Source: M55B118 sp964501715
GTDB lineage: Bacteria > Bacillota_I > Bacilli_A > Izemoplasmatales > Izemoplasmataceae
Direction: 5' to 3'
Length of the DNA stretch: 64,000 bases
NCBI GenBank assembly: GCA_964501715.1
Contig: CAZCTR010000006.1
Coordinates: 1 to 64,000 of the forward strand
A program made the translations under genes and the position numbers. This document shows positions 52,235-60,119 of the stretch, in pieces. Under the pieces are notes generated by a model that had not been told where the DNA came from, made no database searches, and saw only the letters and a list, made by a program, of their open reading frames with translations. Numbering within the stretch: position 1 is the stretch's first letter; each line of letters begins with the position of its first letter.

Positions 52235-53065
52235 CTATTTCTTCCTGCGTCTGACGATCAGACGATCGCTGGATTTTTTGCCGCGGCGTGTCTTGAGTCC
52301 GAGGGTTGGTTTACCCCAAGGAGACACTGGGCTTTTGAGTCCGATGGGTTGACGGCCTTCCCCGCCACCATGAGGGTGGTCTGTCGGGTTCATGACTGAA
52401 CCGCGTACAGTCGGGCGAATGCCGCGATGACGGTTTCTTCCCGCTTTTCCGTAGTTGATCAGTTCATGGTTCTCGTTGCCGACCTCTCCGATGGTGGCGC
52501 GGCATGTGCCGAGAATCCTGCGAACTTCGCCGGAAGCGAGTTTGACGAGGACATACTTGTCCTCACGACCGAGGATTTGAGCCCGGGTTCCCGCTGAACG
52601 TACGAGTTGGGCACCCTTCTTCGGAGTCAATTCAATGTTGTGCACTATGGTGCCTACCGGGATTTCCTTAAGGACTTTTGCGTTGCCTACCCTGATGTCG
52701 GCGTCTGAGCCCGAGACGATTTTGTCTCCGACCTTAAGCTTCTTGGGTGCGAGAATATAGCGTTTCTCACCGTCGATATAATGGACGAGGGCGATATTTG
52801 CGCTACGGTTCGGGTCGTATTCAATGGTTTTGACGCGGCCTTCGATGCCGTCCTTGTCACGTTTGAAATCGATCAGGCGGTATTTTTGTTTCGCTCCGCC
52901 ACCTTGATGGCGGACCGTCATTCTTCCTTGGTTGTTCCGGCCCGATTTCTTGGAAAGGGACACAAGCAAGGAGCGTTCGGGTTTACTGGTCGTAATTTCA
53001 ACATTGTCAAGACGGGTCATGTTCCTAAGGCCGTTGGTTGTTGGTTTGTATTTCTTTAAAGCCAT
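52235..53065 (-). CDS. rplB: 50S ribosomal protein L2
   Basis: A 276-residue L2 with the OB and SH3-like RNA-binding domains and the C-terminal HPHGGGEGR motif near the peptidyl-transferase centre. It follows rplW by 28 bases. Confidence 0.99.
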   Translation of the reverse strand: MALKKYKPTTNGLRNMTRLDNVEITTSKPERSLLVSLSKKSGRNNQGRMTVRHQGGGAKQKYRLIDFKRDKDGIEGRVKTIEYDPNRSANIALVHYIDGEKRYILAPKKLKVGDKIVSGSDADIRVGNAKVLKEIPVGTIVHNIELTPKKGAQLVRSAGTRAQILGREDKYVLVKLASGEVRRILGTCRATIGEVGNENHELINYGKAGRNRHRGIRPTVRGSVMNPTDHPHGGGEGRQPIGLKSPVSPWGKPTLGLKTRRGKKSSDRLIVRRRKK

Positions 53066-53093
53066 TTCGCTAACCTCCTTTTTCGCTGATTAG

Positions 53094-53378
53094 TTACGCT
53101 GAGAAAATTTCGATACTGTCGTCTTTGCCGAGTTCGACGATGGCTTTGCTCACTTTTGCTTTGAAACCTTCGTATTGTCCGACACGACGTTTTTTATGGG
53201 GCATGTTGATTACATTCACGTTGAGCACGCTGACATCGAAAAGCTCTTGGACAGCTTTCTTGATCTCAATCTTGTTGGCTCGTGCGTCTACCTCGAATGT
53301 GTATTTGTTTTCGTCTTCAACGAGTTGCATGCTTTTTTCTGTGATGATTGGGCGCTTAACAATTTCTGAAGCAAGCAT
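53094..53378 (-). CDS. rplW: 50S ribosomal protein L23
   Basis: A 94-residue L23 with IVKRPIITEKSMQLVEDENKY. It sits at the exit tunnel and docks trigger factor and SRP. Its ATG overlaps the rplD stop (TAATG). Confidence 0.99.
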   Translation of the reverse strand: MLASEIVKRPIITEKSMQLVEDENKYTFEVDARANKIEIKKAVQELFDVSVLNVNVINMPHKKRRVGQYEGFKAKVSKAIVELGKDDSIEIFSA

Positions 53379-54001
53379 TATGCAAGCACCTCCTCATAAT
53401 TTTTGACGGCATCCCTGGTTGTGAGCACGGTTTCAGCATTAAGCACATCATACACACTTGCGCTGGACACGGTTTTCACTTCGACTTCAGGAATGTTGCG
53501 GGCTGCGCGTACGACCTCCGGAGCGTATTCACTCAACACAATGAGCGTACGTCCTTCAAGTTGAAGGTTGTTGAGCACTTCAACCATGTTTTTGGTCTTC
53601 GCGGTTTCTAGCGCGAGTCCATCGAGTACGACTAGCTTCTCTTCTTGCACCTTGAGAGAAAGCGCCGATTTGAGTGCGAGTCTTCTTACTTTGCGATTCA
53701 CACTCAGCGTATAATCTCTCGGTGTAGGACCGAAAACCACGCCTCCGCCTACCCATTGCGGGGAACGGATGGAACCTTGACGGGCACGGCCTGTGCCTTT
53801 CTGACGCCATGGTTTGCGTCCGCCGCCTCGGCGTTCGCTGCGTGTTTTGGTTTTGTGTGTCCCTTGACGCTTCGCGGCTCTATGAGCCTTGACGACATTG
53901 TAAAGGGCATCCTGGTTCGGTTCGATTCCAAACACTGTATTGGCGATGTCGACTTCTTCGACATTGTTTCCTGTTTGATTCAACACTGTGACTTTTGGCA
54001 T
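53378..54001 (-). CDS. rplD: 50S ribosomal protein L4
   Basis: A 207-residue L4 with the long tunnel loop (TRSERRGGGRKPWRQKGTGR, about 53-72). In E. coli L4 autoregulates the S10 operon; whether it does here is unknown. It follows rplC by 21 bases. Confidence 0.98.
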   Translation of the reverse strand: MPKVTVLNQTGNNVEEVDIANTVFGIEPNQDALYNVVKAHRAAKRQGTHKTKTRSERRGGGRKPWRQKGTGRARQGSIRSPQWVGGGVVFGPTPRDYTLSVNRKVRRLALKSALSLKVQEEKLVVLDGLALETAKTKNMVEVLNNLQLEGRTLIVLSEYAPEVVRAARNIPEVEVKTVSSASVYDVLNAETVLTTRDAVKNYEEVLA

Positions 54002-54022
54002 TCCAAGTCCTCCTTTCGCGTA

Positions 54023-54715
54023 CTATTCCGCAGTCTCTTCTGAGCTGCCGGAACGATCGTATTGTTTAGGGTCGAGCGGTTCAACCGGAGTCGCTTTGAC
54101 ACCGTTGCGAACGACTACCATTCCTTTTTTAGGACCAGGTACATTCCCTTTTACAAGCAAGAGATTGCGTTCCGGGTCTACTTTCACAATCTTGAGATTT
54201 TGGATTGTGACGGTTTCATGTCCCATGTGTCCAGGAAGTTTCTTCCCTTTCAAGACATGGTTCGGTGCGATGGTTCCCATCGCGCCGGGCCCTCTGTGAT
54301 AATGAGAACCGTGCGTCATCGGGCCGCGTCCCTGATTATGGCGTTTGATTGCACCTTGGAATCCTTTACCTTTACTGGTTCCAGTCACATCAATGATTTC
54401 CCCAGCTTCGAATATGTTGACTCCGATCTCCTGACCTACTTCGAAATTCGCCATTTCCTCACCGACGATTTCTTTCAAGTAGCGCTTAGGGTTACTGTTC
54501 GATTTTGCGGCATGCCCTTGTTCGGGCTTGTTTGTGCTTTTTTCGCGCTTATCTTTGAATCCGAGTTGAAGCGCTTGATAACCGTCGTTTTCAACGGTTT
54601 TCTTTTGCAGAACAACGTTCGGTTCACAACTGACGACGGTTACCGGGACGAGATGTCCTTGTTCGTCGAATATTTGTGTCATACCTTCTTTTGTTCCTAA
54701 GATACCTTTGGCCAT
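54023..54715 (-). CDS. rplC: 50S ribosomal protein L3
   Basis: A 230-residue L3 with GILGTKEGMTQIFDEQGHLVP (around residues 4-24) and the tip loop GRGPMTHGSHYHRGPG. It is slightly long at the C-terminus (acidic-serine tail GSSEETAE). It follows rpsJ by 23 bases. Confidence 0.98.
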   Translation of the reverse strand: MAKGILGTKEGMTQIFDEQGHLVPVTVVSCEPNVVLQKKTVENDGYQALQLGFKDKREKSTNKPEQGHAAKSNSNPKRYLKEIVGEEMANFEVGQEIGVNIFEAGEIIDVTGTSKGKGFQGAIKRHNQGRGPMTHGSHYHRGPGAMGTIAPNHVLKGKKLPGHMGHETVTIQNLKIVKVDPERNLLLVKGNVPGPKKGMVVVRNGVKATPVEPLDPKQYDRSGSSEETAE

Positions 54716-54738
54716 GAGTACACCTCCTATTTAATTAA

Positions 54739-55044
54739 TTACTTCAAGATGATATCGACACCGGATGGCAGATCCAGGTGCATGAGACTGTCGATGGTTT
54801 GAGGATTCGGGTCCACAATATCGATCAGGCGTTTGTGCGTACGGCGTTCGAATTGTTCACGGGACTTTTTGTTGACGTGAACACTGCGCAATACGGTAAA
54901 CACCTCTTTTTCCGTTGGCAACGGGATGGGTCCGGAAATCTTGGATCCGGTTTTCTTCACCGTGTCAACGATTTTTTTGGCCGATTGATCGAGCAACCTG
55001 TGGTCGTATGATTTCAATCGGATACGAATGTTTTGGTTTGCCAT
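54739..55044 (-). CDS. rpsJ: 30S ribosomal protein S10
   Basis: A 101-residue S10 (MANQNIRIRLKSYDHRLLDQ) with IPLPTEKEVFTVLRS. First gene of the S10 cluster, which runs on one strand to rplQ. AAGGAGG precedes the ATG, and a leader of about 135 bases precedes that. S10 is also NusE in antitermination. Confidence 0.99.
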   Translation of the reverse strand: MANQNIRIRLKSYDHRLLDQSAKKIVDTVKKTGSKISGPIPLPTEKEVFTVLRSVHVNKKSREQFERRTHKRLIDIVDPNPQTIDSLMHLDLPSGVDIILK

Positions 55045-55179
55045 TCTTGTTCCTCCTTCCGCCTACATCAATGTATAGACTTGCTCCATGGAAATATCTT
55101 GATCACGCCCGGATTCGTCAAGACAACGCGTATAGGCGTGTCAACAACCTCCCACTTCACAGCCGACTTTTCAAAAGTC
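55045..55179 (-). promoter_or_regulatory. Untranslated leader of the S10 operon
   Basis: About 135 bases separate the predicted start from rpsJ. Two stems can be drawn: GACTTTT/AAAAGTC near the 5' end, and CACGCC/GGCGTG (55135-55140 with 55104-55109) enclosing 25 bases. The length suggests regulation, but I cannot match a known leader family. Confidence 0.45.
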
Positions 55180-55185
55180 TTAAGT

Positions 55186-55214
55186 ATGATATCAAAGCCA
55201 CCGATTAATTTCAA
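55186..55214 (-). promoter_or_regulatory. Promoter of the S10-spc-alpha cluster
   Basis: TTGAAA (55209-55214) and TATCAT (55186-55191) with 17-base spacing and an extended TGA, minus strand. Confidence 0.78.
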
Positions 55215-55261
55215 GGTTTTTGTAAACTTTTTTTAAAAAATGAGAACCCTCCATATATCAA

Positions 55262-55873
55262 TCATTCGAACAATGTGATGAAATGGCGGTCATATTCAAT
55301 GATCCCTTCTTTTTTCATACAGGCCAACTCCCTTGATAAAGAAGGTCTTTGCACGTTAAGAAACGACGCCAGGACAGCTTTGCTTTCTATATTTACGCGG
55401 TATGCGCGCGTGAGGTTTTCATTCACCACACCGTATCTCTGGATATAGAAAACGATTCGTTCTCTTAAGGTGTTTAATCTCAACATTTTGTTCTCCAAGC
55501 TGAAATCCAGTGCTTTTTCACTTAGATACTTCAAATAAAATGAACGGAATTTTGCATTTTCCCGTAGCAGCTGATCAAGTTTCTTTCGGCTCAGGAAATA
55601 CACTTCACTCACTTCTTTAGCAACAAGATACCCAGGATACTCCGGGGTATCGGAATGAATCAGAAAATCACCGAATAGCTCGTTTGACTTCAAGGATGAC
55701 AAGACTAGCTTGCGCCCCTCACGGTCATAATGGATCAAATCCACCCTTCCCGTGGCGATGAACCCTACCGAATCACATGTTTGACCTTCGCGAGAGATGA
55801 TGTTCCCTTCAGAATATACGCACGCCAAAGACATGTGCTGACGTATATCGTCATCATTGCAAACCGTTTTCAT
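55262..55873 (-). CDS. Crp/Fnr family transcriptional regulator
   Basis: A 203-residue regulator. Residues about 20-115 form a cyclic-nucleotide-binding-like beta barrel (GFIATGRVDLIHYDREGRKL, NELFGDF). A long dimer helix follows (about 105-140), then a winged helix with the recognition segment NVQRPSLSREL (about 175-185). It lacks the clustered Cys of Fnr; its few Cys (5, 18, 33, 188) are scattered, so an Fe-S cluster is not evident. It is transcribed away from the lipoprotein/permease pair, and a perfect Crp/Fnr-type dyad lies between them, so it probably regulates itself and that pair. GGAGG precedes the ATG. Confidence 0.9.
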   Translation of the reverse strand: MKTVCNDDDIRQHMSLACVYSEGNIISREGQTCDSVGFIATGRVDLIHYDREGRKLVLSSLKSNELFGDFLIHSDTPEYPGYLVAKEVSEVYFLSRKKLDQLLRENAKFRSFYLKYLSEKALDFSLENKMLRLNTLRERIVFYIQRYGVVNENLTRAYRVNIESKAVLASFLNVQRPSLSRELACMKKEGIIEYDRHFITLFE

Positions 55874-55888
55874 AACAAACCTCCGTTA

Positions 55889-55906
55889 ATGTAACATGGG
55901 TTACAT
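55889..55906. promoter_or_regulatory. Crp/Fnr-type operator palindrome
   Basis: ATGTAAC (55889-55895), four bases, then GTTACAT (55900-55906): a perfect 7-base dyad of the length and sequence bound by Crp/Fnr proteins. It lies 16 bases upstream of the regulator ATG. If the plus-strand -10 is TACCAT (55928-55933), its centre is about 42 bases before the start, as for class II activation. Confidence 0.7.
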
Positions 55907-55957
55907 GTTTTTAATGGGATTTCATTGTACCATAACAATGGATTGGAGGAAATGATA

Positions 55958-56914
55958 ATGAAAAAACTGACACTTCTCTCATTATTTTTAATGGTAACAT
56001 TGCTTGCAGCTTGTGCTGATACGGGTGAGGATGAAACTTCACTAAACGTGGTCGTCCCCGCAGGATCGCCCATGTTTTCACAACTGTATTTGCAGGCGAA
56101 CCAAGCAGACTACGAATCGTTCTCGCTGAACGTGGATACGGTTCAGGGGGCTGACACCCTCCCAGCGGCCTTCGGCAGCGAAAGTCACGACATCATTTTT
56201 GCACCCACAAACCTGGGAGCCAGACTCATTGACACTGGAGTTCCCTACAGCTTTGCAGCCGCAGTCACACATGGTAACTTGTATCTTGTATCCGATGAAC
56301 AAATCACAATCGAATCCATAGAGGACCTCTCGGGTAAGAACGTCACCCTGTTCGGTCAAAACGCTACTCCTGACATTGTGCTAAGGACCCTGATCAAGCA
56401 AGCCGATCTTGATGAAGAGCCCAATTTGAGATACATGGATTCCGTTCAAAGTGCGTTGTCTGAGTTCAAGACTGATGAAGCGGATATCGTCATGTTGGCG
56501 GAACCCCTTCTAAGCACACTTGAGAACAATGATGCATCCATGAACATATTGGACCTTCAGGAATCTTGGAAAGATGCCTTCGGTCAAGACGCTTATCCGC
56601 AATCCGGCGTGTTCATTCATGATGATGTGGATCCTTCAACCGCAGGAGACTACCTCAATGCATTGGAAGAAAGCATTCAACAAGCCAACGAATCCCCCGA
56701 ATCCGTGGCCGACTTGGGCGAGAGCCTGGATGTCCCATTCGCCAAGGACATTCTTGTCTCAGCCATACCGAGAAGCCACTTGAAATTCGTACATGCGCAA
56801 GATGCCAAAGAGGACCTGGAATTTTACTTTCAAAAAATTCTCGAACTGAACCCTGCGCTGATCAACGACACCCTGCCTAGTCCGTCTTTCTACATGACCC
56901 GTCATGAAGAATAA
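55958..56914 (+). CDS. ABC transporter substrate-binding lipoprotein, NitT/TauT type
   Basis: A 318-residue protein. A signal peptide ends in the lipobox LAAC (Cys19). The rest is a type II periplasmic-binding fold of the SsuA/ThiY/NrtA class, with ADTLPAAFGSESHDIIFAP and a late ESIEDLSGKNVTLFGQ. I chose the ATG at 55958, eight bases after GGAGG. Members bind sulfonates, nitrate, bicarbonate, thiamine precursors or aromatics; the ligand is unknown here. It overlaps the permease gene by 11 bases. No ATPase gene is adjacent. Confidence 0.82.
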   Translation: MKKLTLLSLFLMVTLLAACADTGEDETSLNVVVPAGSPMFSQLYLQANQADYESFSLNVDTVQGADTLPAAFGSESHDIIFAPTNLGARLIDTGVPYSFAAAVTHGNLYLVSDEQITIESIEDLSGKNVTLFGQNATPDIVLRTLIKQADLDEEPNLRYMDSVQSALSEFKTDEADIVMLAEPLLSTLENNDASMNILDLQESWKDAFGQDAYPQSGVFIHDDVDPSTAGDYLNALEESIQQANESPESVADLGESLDVPFAKDILVSAIPRSHLKFVHAQDAKEDLEFYFQKILELNPALINDTLPSPSFYMTRHEE

Positions 56915-57626
56915 ATGGCTTCCCTTTCTCACGGTACTAGTCCTCGTTCTGCTTTGGCAGATTCAAGCGATAAGGATTGGGAACAGAACGCTTTTTCCTT
57001 ACCCTGTCGATACCGCAAATGCGCTTTTCGAACTGCTTTCCAGCACAGATACCTATCGCATCATCGGACTATCGATGTTCCGGCTCATCTTTTCCGCCGG
57101 ATTGTCCAGTTTAGTCGGAATCGGTGTAGGCATCCTAGCAGGTCTGAAACCGATGATAGCGAGCGCACTCACCCCGATTGTGAGCACCCTTCGCACATTG
57201 CCTGTCGCTTCGCTCATTGTCGTCATCCTGATTCTTTTCGGACAACAGTTCGCCTTGTACGTCATCACATTCCTTATGCTATTTCCGCTCAACTATGAAG
57301 CCGCAAGACAAGGCATTGCCAATATAGAGAGAAGCCTCGAAGAAGTTCTGACCTTGGAAAGCGACCACATTCTCAAAGGTCTTTGGAAAGTCAGGATTCC
57401 CCTTGCACTTCCCTATATTAAAACTGGTTTCCTTCAAAGCATCGGCATCGGTTTCAAGGTCCTGGTTGTCGCGGAGTTCATCTCACAGACTCCCAGAAGC
57501 ATCGGATATGCCCTTTACATGGGCAGAATCACAATCGCTTATGACGTCGTATTCGCTTGGACCGTGCTTCTCATTGCCATAGTCATCAGCATTGAGCACT
57601 TTATCAAGCGTTTGAAATCCTACTAA
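56904..57626 (+). CDS. ABC transporter permease, TauC/SsuC type
   Basis: A 240-residue permease with about six hydrophobic helices (first at 6-24). The EAA coupling loop is YEAARQGIANIERSLEEVL (about 131-149) and the following KVRIPLALPYI. It lies in frame overlap with the lipoprotein stop and has no visible Shine-Dalgarno, so it likely depends on translational coupling. The gene ends at a bidirectional terminator whose stem begins within its stop codon. The ATPase must come from elsewhere. Confidence 0.88.
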   Translation: MKNKWLPFLTVLVLVLLWQIQAIRIGNRTLFPYPVDTANALFELLSSTDTYRIIGLSMFRLIFSAGLSSLVGIGVGILAGLKPMIASALTPIVSTLRTLPVASLIVVILILFGQQFALYVITFLMLFPLNYEAARQGIANIERSLEEVLTLESDHILKGLWKVRIPLALPYIKTGFLQSIGIGFKVLVVAEFISQTPRSIGYALYMGRITIAYDVVFAWTVLLIAIVISIEHFIKRLKSY

Positions 57627-57651
57627 AAAGTCACCTTCAAGGTGACTTTTT
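57625..57651. terminator. Bidirectional terminator shared by convergent genes
   Basis: An 11-bp perfect stem (arms 57625-57635 and 57641-57651, AAAAAGTCACC and its complement) with a five-base loop. It overlaps the stop codons of both the plus-strand permease and the minus-strand HD gene. Confidence 0.85.
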
Positions 57652-58170
57652 CAATTGCTGAGAAACATACTCATGAATTGTCATTGCGCCCTTTTTCTTA
57701 CGGGGAAACACTTCCCTGATGCTGGTATAATCATCTATGAAATTGACCACCCAGCTTTCCAGGTAACGCGGAGGACGGATGTTCAAAGGAAACATATGTT
57801 TGATGATGATGTCTTTTTCCTTGCGGGTCAGATCGAAATATTGTTCGGCATTGTCACATGCGACCCTCGCATGTGTGAAACCGTGTTTCTTGAATAGCGA
57901 TTTGTGTTTCTTTTTCCCTTCCACATGCCAATCATACAAAAAGAAGTCATGGAGCAAAGCTCCTCTAACCACGGCCTTTGTGTCAAGTTTTAATTTTTTG
58001 GCGACTAGGTAGGCCCTGAAAGCGACCTCGATGCTATGATCATAGAGCGTGATCGTCTTATGGTGGATGAATTGACGCTGTTCCTGGAATTTGGGGTGAC
58101 TCAATATGTCCTTCCCGAAGTGATAAAATTCCTTGAACTCATCCATTGTCTTCTTTTCCATCATCATCAT
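57637..58170 (-). CDS. HD-domain phosphohydrolase
   Basis: A 177-residue protein. The HD signature is visible: a His in TLYDHSIEVAFRAY (about residue 45), the HD pair in GALLHDFFLYDW (about 71-82) and a further His/Asp near NFIDDYTS. It probably cleaves a phosphate ester or nucleotide, metal-dependent, in the cytosol. The start is uncertain: four Met in a row at 58161-58170 or the ATG at 58146. It overlaps the upstream membrane protein gene by up to 32 bases, so the two are co-expressed. Confidence 0.8.
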   Translation of the reverse strand: MMMMEKKTMDEFKEFYHFGKDILSHPKFQEQRQFIHHKTITLYDHSIEVAFRAYLVAKKLKLDTKAVVRGALLHDFFLYDWHVEGKKKHKSLFKKHGFTHARVACDNAEQYFDLTRKEKDIIIKHMFPLNIRPPRYLESWVVNFIDDYTSIREVFPRKKKGAMTIHEYVSQQLKKSP

Positions 58171-59023
58171 TTTGGGAACGACCTTTGTTGCGAATGTTAA
58201 TTTTCAAGTTGGGAAAACCTTTATACAAATGGCTGGATGTGATCCGCCCCATGAGCCGTTGTAAAACTGATAGTTCTTTTTTGGTGCCGTTCCCCGCCAC
58301 ATTCGTCAAATGAGATTTCACTTTTTCCAAATCTGTCTTCACTTCATTGATCGGCACATTCGAACGAATTCTCCCAAGGGTGTGTGAAACCGTATCCTTC
58401 AGGGTTTTAAGACGTTTGTTTTCACTCATTCCTGTGGTTTCATCCAATTTCTCCGACAGACTTTCCAGCCGTCTTTTGAAGGAGACCATCCATTTTTTGA
58501 AATTGAACAACATGACCGTTGTCAATACAGCGTCAGCGATCACGTACACACTCAGTATCTGAACCATGACTCTCATGCTTGCGGGGGCGATTCCTTCAAC
58601 CATGGGAACAATGAATGGAATATGGACCAAAAGATAGAGCGCAGTGCCGAACACTCCCCATATAAGGGTATATTTCAGACATACGAAGCCATTATAGTTG
58701 TACTTTTGAGTGGAATAATCCCACCACCTGGCGTGAAAGACTTTCAGCAGAAGCATCCCGCCGATCAATTCAAACAGTGTGGTGACTACGACGACTGTGA
58801 AGAATACGGTTAATATATCCGAGAGATCCAGCAGCGCATACGTCTGTCTCAAGAAAGTGTCCACGAAGACATGCAGGAACAACGCACTGAAACCATAGAT
58901 TGGTATCATCGGCCCGTTGAGGAATCCTCTGTTGACGAAACGTCTATGCTTGTATAAGTAAAAAGCGACTTCAATGATCCAGCCTACCAAAGCATATATG
59001 AAAAATATTGCGAGATAAGTCAA
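58139..59023 (-). CDS. Membrane protein of the putative ABC permease CmpB family (PF06541-like) with cytoplasmic tail
   Basis: A 294-residue protein. The N-terminal half (about 1-180) has five to six helices and matches the CmpB-type family: FIYALVGWIIEVAFYLYKHRRFVNRGFLNGP (spread over about 8-38), PIYGFSA, and FHARWWDYS. The C-terminal 110 residues are basic, charged and partly coiled-coil, ending in an Asp/Glu stretch. I chose the TTG at 59023, seven bases after AAAGGAGG; an ATG at 59044 precedes that site. Despite the name no ABC partner is known. An HD-domain gene follows with overlap. Confidence 0.78.
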   Translation of the reverse strand: MTYLAIFFIYALVGWIIEVAFYLYKHRRFVNRGFLNGPMIPIYGFSALFLHVFVDTFLRQTYALLDLSDILTVFFTVVVVTTLFELIGGMLLLKVFHARWWDYSTQKYNYNGFVCLKYTLIWGVFGTALYLLVHIPFIVPMVEGIAPASMRVMVQILSVYVIADAVLTTVMLFNFKKWMVSFKRRLESLSEKLDETTGMSENKRLKTLKDTVSHTLGRIRSNVPINEVKTDLEKVKSHLTNVAGNGTKKELSVLQRLMGRITSSHLYKGFPNLKINIRNKGRSQNDDDGKEDNG

Positions 59024-59055
59024 GCGGACTCCTCCTTTCAACATGGTCTCCTTGA

Positions 59056-59085
59056 ATTATAACTTGTTTCACCCTTTTTTCACAA
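59056..59085 (-). promoter_or_regulatory. Promoter of the CmpB/HD pair
   Basis: TTGTGA (59080-59085) and a perfect TATAAT (59056-59061), 18-base spacing, minus strand. Confidence 0.7.
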
Positions 59086-59100
59086 TGACCGTGTGGGCTA

Positions 59101-60117
59101 TCAGTCAGCTTCCCTCATGGTCGCAAGCATGACTGCCTTGATGGTATGCATCCGGTTTTCCGCCTCTTCAAAGACGACGCTTTTATCGGATTCTATGACC
59201 GCGTCAGTGACTTCCATCTCGCCTTGGGATATATTGGGATACAAAGAACCGAAAGTATCGGCAATCTTGGCACCAACCTCTGTGTCTGTACCATGAAAAG
59301 CAGGCAGACAATGCATGAAGATTGCTTTTTCACTGGCGTGATCCATCATCCTGTCATTCACTTGGTATGGATGCAAAGCCTCAATCCTTGACCTCCAGGT
59401 CTCTTGTGATTCACCCATGGATACCCACACATCGGTATAGACGACATCCGCATTTCTAACCCCTATGATGGGATCCTCTTCCAAAGTGATGCTTCCACCA
59501 CTCTTTTCAGCGATGCTTTTACACCTATCCACAAGGTGCTGATCGGGCCACAGTGCTTTCGGAGCGACCGCCGTAAAATGAAGTCCCATCTTGGCGGCGC
59601 CGATCATCATCGAATTGCCCATGTTGTTACGGGCATCGCCGATGAAGGAAAGACGTACCCCTTCGAGGGTTCCAAAATGTTCCTTGATGGTAAGGAAATC
59701 CGCAAGAATCTGGGTCGGATGGTACAAATCCGTGAGACCGTTCCATACCGGCACTCCGGCATGCTCTCCCAAAGTGACCACATCCGAATGGAAATGCCCT
59801 CTGAACTGTATGCCGTCATACATCCTACCAAGCACCCTGGCAGTGTCCCTGATGGATTCCTTCTTGCCCATCTGGGATCCGGAAGGACCGAGGTAAGTCA
59901 CGCCCATACCCAAATCATAAGCCCCGGCTTCAAATGCACAACGGGTGCGGGTGGAGTCCTTCTGAAAGAGCAGGACGACATTTTTACCCGCCAGATGCGT
60001 ATGTTTGATGCCCTCTTTTTTTTCCTGTTTCAACTGAGCCGCCAGATTGAGAAGTTCATGGAGTTCTCCGGCAGTGAAATCCAACAACGTGAGAAAATTC
60101 CTGTTCGTCAAATTCAT
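59101..60117 (-). CDS. argF: Ornithine carbamoyltransferase, catabolic type by context
   Basis: A 338-residue carbamoyltransferase. STRTRCAFE (about 57-65) binds carbamoyl phosphate, HPTQ (about 135-138) and FMHCLPAFHG (about 273-282) complete the active site. It interconverts ornithine + carbamoyl phosphate and citrulline. Its place next to arcA points to the degradative direction (arcB). I chose the ATG at 60117, with AAAGGGG upstream; the longer frame overlaps arcA. It lies two bases after arcA. Carbamate kinase (arcC) and the antiporter (arcD) are not in the window. Confidence 0.95.
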   Translation of the reverse strand: MNLTNRNFLTLLDFTAGELHELLNLAAQLKQEKKEGIKHTHLAGKNVVLLFQKDSTRTRCAFEAGAYDLGMGVTYLGPSGSQMGKKESIRDTARVLGRMYDGIQFRGHFHSDVVTLGEHAGVPVWNGLTDLYHPTQILADFLTIKEHFGTLEGVRLSFIGDARNNMGNSMMIGAAKMGLHFTAVAPKALWPDQHLVDRCKSIAEKSGGSITLEEDPIIGVRNADVVYTDVWVSMGESQETWRSRIEALHPYQVNDRMMDHASEKAIFMHCLPAFHGTDTEVGAKIADTFGSLYPNISQGEMEVTDAVIESDKSVVFEEAENRMHTIKAVMLATMREAD

Positions 60118-60119
60118 TT

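Noticed and set aside
55139..55144. A perfect TTGACA inside the S10 leader
   Set aside because: No -10 element lies 16-18 bases on, and the upstream extended promoter fits better.
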